From positions 1 to 34,579 of IMG/VR virus record IMGVR_UViG_3300029952_000086: 34,579 nt of DNA; one strand, written 5' to 3'. Under the pieces are notes generated by a model, which did no database searches, was not told the origin of the DNA, and worked only from the letters and a program-made list of their open reading frames with translations. This DNA is from a virus. How positions within the stretch are numbered: the first letter of the stretch is position 1; every line of letters starts with the position of its first letter. Made by a program: the position numbers and the translations under genes. Shown piece after piece: positions 28,515 to 34,221 of the stretch.

Positions 28515-28543
28515 TATACAAGCGCTTGTTCTCTCCTTATAAT
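28515..28543 (+). promoter_or_regulatory. Rightward sigma-70-like promoter overlapped by a palindrome
   Basis: TATACA (28515-28520) and a perfect TATAAT (28538-28543) are 17 bases apart. Between them, starting within the -35 box, lies ACAAGCGCTTGT (28518-28529), a perfect 12-bp palindrome. A dimeric repressor bound there would block the polymerase. The first rightward gene starts 31 bases beyond the -10 box. Confidence 0.72.
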
Positions 28544-28573
28544 TAACACATCAACTAACCAGGAGCAACAAAA

Positions 28574-28918
28574 ATGACAACTACCGAACAACTCAAAGCT
28601 GAACGCAAAGCCCGTCGCCTGGCTCGGAAAGCAAAGGGATTTAAAATGGACACGATTACTAGAGAACGGAATGCAGCTAAGCAAAAACTGGCAGCCGAAG
28701 CGTGTGACCACAGTGATGAGGGAATTTATCAAGTTGCCTTACAAGCTGCGGACAATGCGGGTAGTACAGTAGGGGCACAAGATCCAGTTAAAGCAACCGA
28801 GGAATGGCTAAATGCTTGGGAAGGTACGGTTAGCCTTATTCTCGGTTCACGAACTGACTTTAAATTCGTGACTGATGCGAGTATTGAATGGTTCGCTGCA
28901 CGCGGGATAAAAGCATGA
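28574..28918 (+). CDS. Unknown first gene of the rightward operon
   Basis: The 114-residue product has a very basic N-terminal helix (LKAERKARRLARKAKGFK), a central region with EGIYQVALQAADNAGST and an acidic, aromatic end (EEWLNAWEGTVSLILGSR). It follows the promoter at 28515-28543 and has an AGGAG site eight bases before the ATG within a GGAGCAA leader. I do not recognise a family. Being first in the operon it is likely made early. Confidence 0.7.
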   Translation: MTTTEQLKAERKARRLARKAKGFKMDTITRERNAAKQKLAAEACDHSDEGIYQVALQAADNAGSTVGAQDPVKATEEWLNAWEGTVSLILGSRTDFKFVTDASIEWFAARGIKA

Positions 28919-29130
28919 GCAATTCAAAAATGGATACTTTTGTGAAAGACAAGTTAAGCACTAGGGGATTCAACAATGCCATAGACGTTTGGAATAGAAC
29001 GCTAAGGCACACCCCTGTATCTTCTGAAAATTTTGAGCGTGATTACACTGCGAGCGCGAAGCTTATGTATAACGCGACACATGGCACTTGTAAGGAAATG
29101 CTTCGCGTCGCCCGTAAAGCACATTCATAG
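28915..29130 (+). CDS. Unknown small gene coupled to the first rightward gene
   Basis: ATG 28915 overlaps the previous stop as ATGA, fixing the start. The 71-residue product has FVKDKLSTRGFNNAIDVWNR and TASAKLMYNATHGTCKEML, and is probably helical. It ends eight bases before the transposase gene. No family is recognised. Confidence 0.65.
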   Translation: MSNSKMDTFVKDKLSTRGFNNAIDVWNRTLRHTPVSSENFERDYTASAKLMYNATHGTCKEMLRVARKAHS

Positions 29131-29138
29131 GGATCAGC

Positions 29139-30080
29139 GTGAACGACAAACTAACAATCAGTACTTTCGAGTTATTCAAGATGTTCCCCGATCAAGAATC
29201 GGCTCGCGTCTATCTCGAAAAGCGTCTCTGGCCGGATGGTTGCCGCTGCCCTGTCTGCGGCATTGGCGACCGAGTGACGGCGCGCAAAAACGGTTTCTAT
29301 CGCTGCAACCAGTGTAAGGAAGATTTCACGGTGCGCACTGGCACTATCTTTGAGCGCTCCCATGTACCGCTGAACAAATGGCTCTACGCGATGTATATGC
29401 TCGTCACGGCGCGCAAGGACATTTCATCCCTGCAATTGAGCAAGGAAATCGATGTTACACAAAAATCCGCGTGGTTCATGTTGCAAAGACTCCGCGAAGC
29501 CTGCGGTAACGATCCGACAATTCTAAGCGGCGTTGTCGAAGTCGATGAAACCTACATCGGCGGCAAAGAATCGGCCAAACACGAATCGAAAAAGCTAAAT
29601 GCTGGGCGCGGCGCAGTCGGCAAGACTGCCGTTATGGGCATGCGTCAACGTGGCGGCAAAGTCAATGCTGTTGTTCTGGCAGGCACAACGTCAATCGAAA
29701 TGATCGGTCACATTTTCAACAACGTGCAATCAGGTTCGATAGTTTGCACAGACGAACATTCATCTTACCAAGCGTTGCCGCCTCTCGGCCTACCGCTCGA
29801 TATTCCGGTCTACGATCACCGGACGGTCAATCATAGCGCCAAGGAGTATGTCAACGGAATGGCGCACACAAACGGCATCGAGAGCGTATGGGCGGTTCTG
29901 AAGCGTGGATTGCACGGTGTTTATCATCACGCCAGCGCAAAGCATATTGGCCGCTACGTTAATGAGTTCGCATTCCGTCTGAACGATGGCAACGTGAAGC
30001 GGTTGACGCTTGCGCGCATGGACAGCTTCATCAAGGCATGTTCAGGTTGCCGTATCACTTACAAGGAGTTGATAGCATGA
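29139..30080 (+). CDS. IS1595/ISXO2-type transposase
   Basis: The intact 313-residue protein starts with GTG 29139. It has an N-terminal zinc ribbon (C37-x2-C40 and C56-x2-C59), a helical DNA-binding part with SSLQLSKEIDVTQKSAWFML, and a DDE-type catalytic domain: Asp136 in VVEVDETYIGGK, Asp205 in IVCTDEHSSY, and H-T-N-G-I-E-S with Asn245 or Glu248. These are the marks of the IS1595 family. The gene lies eight bases after an upstream gene and overlaps a small basic gene as ATGA. I found no matching terminal inverted repeats around it. It is richer in CG steps than the genes on either side, which suggests later arrival. Confidence 0.93.
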   Translation: MNDKLTISTFELFKMFPDQESARVYLEKRLWPDGCRCPVCGIGDRVTARKNGFYRCNQCKEDFTVRTGTIFERSHVPLNKWLYAMYMLVTARKDISSLQLSKEIDVTQKSAWFMLQRLREACGNDPTILSGVVEVDETYIGGKESAKHESKKLNAGRGAVGKTAVMGMRQRGGKVNAVVLAGTTSIEMIGHIFNNVQSGSIVCTDEHSSYQALPPLGLPLDIPVYDHRTVNHSAKEYVNGMAHTNGIESVWAVLKRGLHGVYHHASAKHIGRYVNEFAFRLNDGNVKRLTLARMDSFIKACSGCRITYKELIA

Positions 30081-30214
30081 AAGAACAGAAAGCCCCGTCA
30101 GTGCTTGATCTGATTGCAGATAAGGTACTGGCATTTCGTCCGAAACCAAAGAGCGCCCCAGCCAAAAAACGTGCAAAAACACGCAAGAAACTGGCTAGGG
30201 AATCAAAGATATAA
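30077..30214 (+). CDS. Small basic protein partnered with the transposase
   Basis: ATG 30077 overlaps the transposase stop as ATGA and has AAGGAG nine bases upstream. The 45-residue product has one amphipathic segment (VLDLIADKVLAFRPKPK) followed by a strongly basic tail with repeated K-K, K-R and R-K pairs. It probably binds DNA or the transposase. The tight coupling suggests that the two form one functional module. Confidence 0.72.
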   Translation: MKEQKAPSVLDLIADKVLAFRPKPKSAPAKKRAKTRKKLARESKI

Positions 30215-30261
30215 TTCCCAAAGCAAAGGCCACTCAACCCCTGACTGCCGGAGCAAACATC

Positions 30262-30477
30262 ATGAACAACTATGACATGCCAGCCATTCGCAAAGCGCTG
30301 ATTACCTTGCTTTCTAAGTCTTTGAGGAAAGATTCTAAGTGGTATGTTGATGACTACGAGTCTATTGTTAAGAGTGTCAATAGTAAAACCCGCAAAGAAT
30401 TGCTAGAGTCTTATGCGCGGCAAAGCGCAGTGGCTCTCGTATCGCAATCGGAAATTGACCGCAACTGTCAATTCTAG
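30262..30477 (+). CDS. Unknown small early protein
   Basis: The 71-residue product begins MNNYDMPAIRKALITLLSKS and contains WYVDDYESIVKSVNSKTRKE. It is helical and basic, with GGAGCAA (30250-30256) before the ATG. It follows the transposase module after a 47-base gap that includes a TATAAT without a -35 box. No family is recognised. Confidence 0.65.
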   Translation: MNNYDMPAIRKALITLLSKSLRKDSKWYVDDYESIVKSVNSKTRKELLESYARQSAVALVSQSEIDRNCQF

Positions 30478-30486
30478 GAGCAAACG

Positions 30487-30678
30487 ATGATCACTCGTCA
30501 AACTATTAAAACCCTTTCGGGCTTCCGCACTTATGGATCCTTTTCGGCTATCATGGACACGGACCAACATGGGAATATTACTTACTCTAACCTTCATGAA
30601 TCGTCCCCCGAGTTTCAAAAAATGAAGAACAATTCCTCGAAATTCCGCATCCAGTATTACTTGACCCATAAGGCTTAA
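30487..30678 (+). CDS. Unknown small early protein
   Basis: The 63-residue product starts MITRQTIKTLSGFRTYGSFS and has IMDTDQHGNITYSNLHES, a short strand-turn-strand pattern, and ends with a basic segment. GGAGCAA (30477-30483) stands before the ATG and shares a base with the previous stop. No family is recognised. Confidence 0.65.
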   Translation: MITRQTIKTLSGFRTYGSFSAIMDTDQHGNITYSNLHESSPEFQKMKNNSSKFRIQYYLTHKA

Positions 30679-30680
30679 TC

Positions 30681-31007
30681 ATGCGGATGTGGATGACCGA
30701 TGTAACCAAGATGTGCAGGAGGCATCTCCTCGGCGAGCATGTGGAACATCATATGTTCGTCGGTTCCCTGCACAAAGACCTCACTGGATACGTAGCGAAC
30801 GGTCTCCTGCAGGCGTCCAGCCTCACACAACGGCATGACGCAATCGCAGCGGAGATGGTACGCCGGGGGTATAACCACAGGAGCCCACTGCCGTCGCACA
30901 GTATACCACTGGAGCTCCAGTCATCGACTGTGGATCCAGCTCGTAGCACTACTGACCTTACAACCCGCTGCCCAGAGTGCGCAGCATTACATTGGAGCAA
31001 AACATGA
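30681..31007 (+). CDS. Pyrimidine-dimer DNA glycosylase-like protein (Pyr_excise family)
   Basis: The 108-residue protein begins MRMWMTDVTKMCRRHLLGEH and continues VEHHMFVGSL, RHDAIAAEMVRRGYNHRSPL and RCPECAALH, the pattern of phage relatives of T4 endonuclease V. T4 DenV cuts UV-induced dimers, using the amino group of Thr2 and Glu23. In this protein Glu22 matches the Glu by alignment of the H-L-x-x-E motif, but residue 2 is Arg, so the N-terminal nucleophile is not conserved. It may repair phage DNA in sunlit water by another mechanism, or have another activity. It ends as ATGA with the next gene. Confidence 0.78.
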   Translation: MRMWMTDVTKMCRRHLLGEHVEHHMFVGSLHKDLTGYVANGLLQASSLTQRHDAIAAEMVRRGYNHRSPLPSHSIPLELQSSTVDPARSTTDLTTRCPECAALHWSKT

Positions 31008-31702
31008 ACGAAGACCTCCTCCGCCGCATCAAGAAGCTACTGGCGATAGCAGAAGACCATCGTGCAGACCCGAACGAGGCCGCAGCGGCTGCCGGAATGG
31101 CCCAGCGCCTCATGGCCAAGTATCAGCTGGAGCACCAGGACATCGTCATCGCGGCCCTCAAGGAAGACCTCGACACCCAGGAATTCATGGGAGCCGCCAG
31201 GAAAGGGAAGACATACTTTACCGAGGTACCTATCTGGATCTCCACATTAGCCGTCGCAGTAGCTCGGCTGAATTCTGTGGAAGTCCGTACTGGCTGGAAT
31301 GAGAAAGGAGCTTGCATCAAGTTCTACGGGTACAAAGACGATACCCTTCTCGCCAGCTGGACGATGACCTACCTCGTAGGAGTTATTAACGCGCTCTGCA
31401 AGGCGTTTAGAGGCAATGGTATGGAATCCGGTATCAGCTACCGGCGAGGGGTCTCACAGGGCATCTGCTCAGCGATTAAGGAGCTCGTCGAGGCTCGGAA
31501 AGGAGAATCCACAGGACGAGAACTAGTTGTCGCCAAAGAGGCAGCGATTAGCGATAAATATGGAAGCTTCTCATACTCCAAAGCCGTTATCAAGGCTTCA
31601 GATGCAACAGCGAACTCCCTCGGATACCAGGATGGCCGCAAGGTAGACCTGAATGTTCGAGGTATTACCACAGAGGGTCAACTTCAACTAGGAAAATCAT
31701 GA
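31004..31702 (+). CDS. DUF2786 domain protein
   Basis: From ATG 31004, with GGAGCAA before it, the 232-residue product begins MNEDLLRRIKKLLAIAEDHR and has NEAAAAAGMAQRLMAKYQLE, which is the N-terminal DUF2786 domain (about 1-45). The rest, with WISTLAVAVARLNSVEVRTG, FYGYKDDTLLASWTMTYLVG and SYRRGVSQGICSAIKELVEA, matches the downstream partner domain common in phages (DUF7168 type). Biochemical role unknown. Overlap with both neighbours as ATGA shows one operon. Confidence 0.83.
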   Translation: MNEDLLRRIKKLLAIAEDHRADPNEAAAAAGMAQRLMAKYQLEHQDIVIAALKEDLDTQEFMGAARKGKTYFTEVPIWISTLAVAVARLNSVEVRTGWNEKGACIKFYGYKDDTLLASWTMTYLVGVINALCKAFRGNGMESGISYRRGVSQGICSAIKELVEARKGESTGRELVVAKEAAISDKYGSFSYSKAVIKASDATANSLGYQDGRKVDLNVRGITTEGQLQLGKS

Positions 31703-31944
31703 GAAACGTCATTACGAACTATCGCCTCAACAAACACATTGTCAAGACGAATCGCGCCATACACCCAGAGTCAGCCGTCCTGCGGTGTGTGGATCACATG
31801 CAACAGAATGACTACGGTGCAAATATCGCTGAAGTCTACTCGGATGATACCGGGGAAGTATTCGCCCAAGTCGTTCGTCGGACAGGTCAACGGCGTATAG
31901 AGATCATCTACCGGGGGGCTAACGGTCTCGGTGTGAACATCTGA
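31699..31944 (+). CDS. Unknown small protein
   Basis: The 81-residue product has a basic N-terminal helix (MRNVITNYRLNKHIVKTNRA) and a strand-rich end (ANIAEVYSDDTGEVFAQVVR, RRIEIIYRG). Its ATG overlaps the DUF2786 stop. The stop lies in the -35 region of an internal promoter. No family is recognised. Confidence 0.68.
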   Translation: MRNVITNYRLNKHIVKTNRAIHPESAVLRCVDHMQQNDYGANIAEVYSDDTGEVFAQVVRRTGQRRIEIIYRGANGLGVNI

Positions 31945-31970
31945 CAAGTGACCCCCCTCTCGCATATAAT
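31941..31970 (+). promoter_or_regulatory. Internal rightward promoter
   Basis: CTGACA (31941-31946), 18 bases, then TATAAT (31965-31970), which is one mismatch from the -35 consensus and a perfect -10. It lies 21 bases before the ATG of the Imm5-like gene and could drive the downstream genes separately. Confidence 0.6.
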
Positions 31971-31991
31971 ATGTTTGGAAGGAGCAACGAC

Positions 31992-32579
31992 ATGAAGCTA
32001 ACAACGACATTGAATCAGCTGAAACTCAAAGGCGCCTGCGGCCAAGCGGTCGGCTGTAATAGAGGATACGACAAGCTCTCTCAGTTCCTCGGCCCTGAGT
32101 ACGGGAAGACCACGCCTATCAACATCCTAACAATCTTGGAATCCAATGGATTTGATGATGCTGTCTGGTGTCTCCGGGCTGCGTTGGAACCATCAGAATC
32201 GGTCAAACGGCTGATTGCAGCGGACTTCGCAGAGACGGTTCTGCACATCTTCGAGTCGAACCGACCCGGCGACAGTCGTCCCCGTCAAGCCATTCAGGCT
32301 GCACGAGACTTCGCTAACGGGCTCATTACTGCAGAACAAATGGAAACAGCAAGATATGCTTATGCTGCTGCTGCTGATGCTTATGCTGCTGATGCTTATG
32401 CTGCTGATGCTGATGCTTATGCTGCTTATGCTGCTTATGATGCTGCTGATGCTGCTGCTGATGCTTATGCTGCTGATGCTGATGCTTATGCTGCTTATGC
32501 TGCTGCTGATGCTGCTGCTCCTCGCAGGGAACACAAAGATGGAATCCTCACCAAAATTCTCAAAAGGCATCTGTCATGA
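31992..32579 (+). CDS. Imm5-like protein with Ala/Asp/Tyr repeat tail
   Basis: The 195-residue product begins MKLTTTLNQLKLKGACGQAV after AAGGAGCAA (SD). Residues 1-120 match a widespread phage and bacterial family, sometimes named Imm5-like, with GYDKLSQFLG, ILTILESNGFDDAVWCLRAA, FAETVLHIFESNRPGDSRPR and QAIQAARDFANG. Residues 122-176 use only Ala, Asp and Tyr, coded almost solely by GCT, GAT and TAT. The C-terminus is basic. Family members often carry Ala-rich helical tails. A role in immunity is only a family name here; true function is not known. Confidence 0.75.
   Translation: MKLTTTLNQLKLKGACGQAVGCNRGYDKLSQFLGPEYGKTTPINILTILESNGFDDAVWCLRAALEPSESVKRLIAADFAETVLHIFESNRPGDSRPRQAIQAARDFANGLITAEQMETARYAYAAAADAYAADAYAADADAYAAYAAYDAADAAADAYAADADAYAAYAAADAAAPRREHKDGILTKILKRHLS
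32355..32519 (+). repeat. GCT/GAT/TAT coding microsatellite with a nested duplication
   Basis: The 165 bases consist of GCT, GAT and TAT codons only. Within it two long copies stand in tandem: 32391-32459 (23 codons) and 32460-32519 (20 codons); they share the same 15-codon beginning and differ by three codons near the end. It is a trinucleotide array with a secondary larger duplication, all in frame, so length changes keep the protein open. Confidence 0.88.
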
Positions 32580-32743
32580 AAACAAACATGCAACAGGTCC
32601 AGGCAGAGCTTAAGGCTACCCAGGATATACTGGGGGCAGTAACACCAGGGTCGCAAATGTCTGTAATCGTTGTGGCTCGACTGACGGCCCTGGTGGATCG
32701 TAAAAACCTGTTACAAACCCTGTTACCCGCGAGAACACAATGA
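32576..32743 (+). CDS. Unknown small helical protein
   Basis: ATG 32576 overlaps the previous stop as ATGA, and the stop overlaps the next ATG at 32740 the same way. The 55-residue product has MQQVQAELKATQDILGAVTP and VIVVARLTALVDRKNLLQTL, so two helices. No family is recognised. The double coupling supports a real gene. Confidence 0.68.
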   Translation: MKTNMQQVQAELKATQDILGAVTPGSQMSVIVVARLTALVDRKNLLQTLLPARTQ

Positions 32744-32961
32744 ATTATGATAAAGTCACACAGGGAATCATGGCCAATGCTGTGAATCGCAATGAAGTTC
32801 CAGAGGCGATTATGTCCATGATCAAAGCTATTGCGAAGCTGACCCTGTTCTACCGGGGTACGCGGAAGTCTACAGCAGCGAAAGTGGCCCAGACGATTGT
32901 CGACCTAAGTGAGGCGTATGCTACAGACATGAACGCCACACGGGAGCGGACAGGTGAATAA
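32740..32961 (+). CDS. Unknown small helical protein
   Basis: The 73-residue product begins MNYDKVTQGIMANAVNRNEV and contains AIMSMIKAIAKLTLFYRGTR and KVAQTIVDLSEAYATDMNA. It is helical with a basic middle. It overlaps the previous stop by ATGA and the next gene by eight bases. No family is recognised. Confidence 0.66.
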   Translation: MNYDKVTQGIMANAVNRNEVPEAIMSMIKAIAKLTLFYRGTRKSTAAKVAQTIVDLSEAYATDMNATRERTGE

Positions 32962-33211
32962 GACTATGCTCGAGTGGGGAGAGGCTAAGAGGGCTAGACA
33001 AATGGCCACAAGGTCGATGACCCGGTGTTCCTGTGGGAATATAGCTAGGAACGGGTCTACCCTTTGTGGAACCTGTCAGTCTGCAGTCGAAGAGGAGGAC
33101 CGGAGAAGGGAGGATAAGGACAATTTCAACTCGGAAACTACTACCCTAACCCTAGAACAGCGTATCGAGCGGATTGAACAAATCCTGATGGTTAAAGGAG
33201 TATTACCATGA
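32954..33211 (+). CDS. Small zinc-ribbon and coiled-coil protein
   Basis: Starting at GTG 32954 (GGAG eight bases upstream) or ATG 32966, the 85-residue product has MTRCSCGNIARNGSTLCGTC, a C-x-C and C-x2-C zinc-ribbon, then a charged region and a helical end, LTLEQRIERIEQILMVKG. The shape suggests a nucleic-acid or protein binder that dimerises by its C-terminus. No named family is recognised. Confidence 0.68.
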   Translation: MNKTMLEWGEAKRARQMATRSMTRCSCGNIARNGSTLCGTCQSAVEEEDRRREDKDNFNSETTTLTLEQRIERIEQILMVKGVLP

Positions 33212-33393
33212 CCCTGCGCAATAGAACAATCACTAAACCGATGAGCAAACCGAATGTTCGGAAGGCTCTTCAAAGGATTGAGGATGAGTTGAATGTGATC
33301 GTTGATTCGGTCTTCCAAAACTTCAACTATACTAAATCCCATATACATGACCTTATTACTGAGATCCAACGAGAAAGTGAGAGCCGGAAATGA
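33208..33393 (+). CDS. Unknown small protein
   Basis: The 61-residue product has MTLRNRTITKPMSKPNVRKA and a helical end with LQRIEDELNVIVDSVFQNFN. The ATG overlaps the preceding stop and AAAGGAG is about nine bases upstream. An in-frame ATG at codon 12 is an alternative start. No family is recognised. Confidence 0.65.
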   Translation: MTLRNRTITKPMSKPNVRKALQRIEDELNVIVDSVFQNFNYTKSHIHDLITEIQRESESRK

Positions 33394-33746
33394 ACGAAGA
33401 AAACGGAATGCAGCAAGAGGTTCCTGTTGCACAACCAGTAGATCAAGCTTGGCGTCTGTATGGGCCTGCTGCGGTTATCGAGAAAGTTCCTTGTGGTCTT
33501 TTCAGAGAGCAGCGCCTTTTGGGCGAGGAAGAACTGTTTTATTTTCACCCTTCCCCGCAACCGCTGGACGAGGAACAGGAGCGCCAGTTATTTGAAGCCG
33601 CGTTTATGAAGAAAAACGGTCTCGCCTTTAATTTGAACAGAAAAATGACACTTGGCGGATTTCTGCAAGACGAATATAAATCGACAGCGGCGCAAGTTTG
33701 TTGGGAAATGTGGCAAGCCGCCCGCGCAGGGAGGGGTGGGAAATGA
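33390..33746 (+). CDS. Phage accessory protein with W-E-M-W-Q-A-A-R ending
   Basis: The 118-residue product has a middle part with GLFREQRLLGEEELFYFHPS and ends YKSTAAQVCWEMWQAAR plus a basic tail. Short C-terminal motifs of the type V-x-x-x-W-E-x-W-Q-A-A are frequent in phage accessory proteins. Its function is not known. The base use from here rightward is richer in GC and CG steps than in the genes before. ATGA coupling on both sides. Confidence 0.7.
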   Translation: MNEENGMQQEVPVAQPVDQAWRLYGPAAVIEKVPCGLFREQRLLGEEELFYFHPSPQPLDEEQERQLFEAAFMKKNGLAFNLNRKMTLGGFLQDEYKSTAAQVCWEMWQAARAGRGGK

Positions 33747-34120
33747 GCAAAGCACAATTCTTGAAGGAAAACCTTCGGCCCGGAGAAGTCTACGCCGGGT
33801 TGATCCTCGACCCAGCGGGTGACTATCACCTGTTCGCATTGCCAGGCGAAGCAGAAAGAGTGAACTGGGAGAAAGCAAAGGAATTTGCGAGGAAGGCTGG
33901 TGGTGAACTTCCTGACCCCCGCGAAGCGCGGCTGCTTGCGATCAATATCCCGCAGCATTTCAATAAAGGCTCGTGGTACTGGACGTCGGGGCAGGGCGCG
34001 GGCTACGGCGACTATGCCTGGGTTCAGGATTTCTCCGATGGTATCCAGGTCACCAGCCGCAAGTCGAATGAGTCCCGCGCTCGGGCCGTCCGCAGAGTGC
34101 TGATAGGAGAGGCGGAATGA
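33743..34120 (+). CDS. DUF1566-type lectin-like protein
   Basis: ATG 33743 overlaps the previous stop. The 125-residue protein starts MSKAQFLKENLRPGEVYAGL and carries DYHLFALPGEAERVNWEKAK, GGELPDPREARLLAI, a GSWYWTSGQG strand, then YAWVQDFSDGIQVTS and SRARAVRRVL. This is the DUF1566 pattern, a C-type-lectin-related fold used in phages in several copies. Its partner is not known. No signal peptide is seen. It is not accompanied by a reverse transcriptase here. Confidence 0.8.
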   Translation: MSKAQFLKENLRPGEVYAGLILDPAGDYHLFALPGEAERVNWEKAKEFARKAGGELPDPREARLLAINIPQHFNKGSWYWTSGQGAGYGDYAWVQDFSDGIQVTSRKSNESRARAVRRVLIGEAE

Positions 34121-34221
34121 CCGAATATACTGAGGCTGTAATTTCCGGCTTTGCATTTGGAGTTATTTTTTGCGAAGTCATCGTCCCGTTGATAAATAGA
34201 ATATTTTGGAGATCGAAATGA
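34117..34221 (+). CDS. 34-residue single-pass membrane protein
   Basis: ATG 34117 and the stop at 34221 both overlap neighbours in ATGA fashion. The 34-residue product has one hydrophobic helix (AVISGFAFGVIFCEVIVPLI) and a basic C-terminus (R, W, R, S, K). This suits a small inner-membrane peptide with cytoplasmic tail. Its role is not known. Confidence 0.6.
   Translation: MTEYTEAVISGFAFGVIFCEVIVPLINRIFWRSK

Larger units (their letters stand above)
28245..28573. promoter_or_regulatory. Divergent control region between leftward and rightward genes
   Basis: This 329-base AT-rich stretch has no convincing gene. It holds the leftward promoter (28302-28330), the rightward promoter (28515-28543), a perfect 12-bp palindrome at 28518-28529, a near-palindrome TATACAGTATA at 28350-28361, and the half-site GCTTGT at 28484-28489. 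No tRNA or terminator was seen. It is the only larger gap in the window and the likely site of the transcription switch. Confidence 0.75.

Noticed and set aside
28326-28573. tRNA or small RNA in the divergent gap
   Set aside because: No cloverleaf, no GC-rich stems and no terminator; the gap is explained by promoters and operators.
30210-30215. TATAAT as promoter before the gene at 30262
   Set aside because: No -35-like box at 16-18 bases and it overlaps the end of the small basic gene.
30230-30241. CCACTCAACCCC after the transposase module as a right terminal repeat
   Set aside because: No matching inverted partner was found upstream of the transposase within 28540-29139, so an element end cannot be claimed.
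32355-32519. Repeat array as CRISPR
   Set aside because: Units are triplets without unique spacers and no cas genes are present.
32193-32613. Long frames over the microsatellite giving Ser/Ile-rich (minus) and Met/Leu-rich (plus, other frame) products
   Set aside because: They are frame shadows of the GCT/GAT/TAT repeat and have no ribosome site; the Ala/Asp/Tyr frame joins a family domain and is the real one.
33743-34120. DUF1566 protein as a target of a diversity-generating retroelement
   Set aside because: No reverse transcriptase, template repeat or accessory gene is seen in the window.
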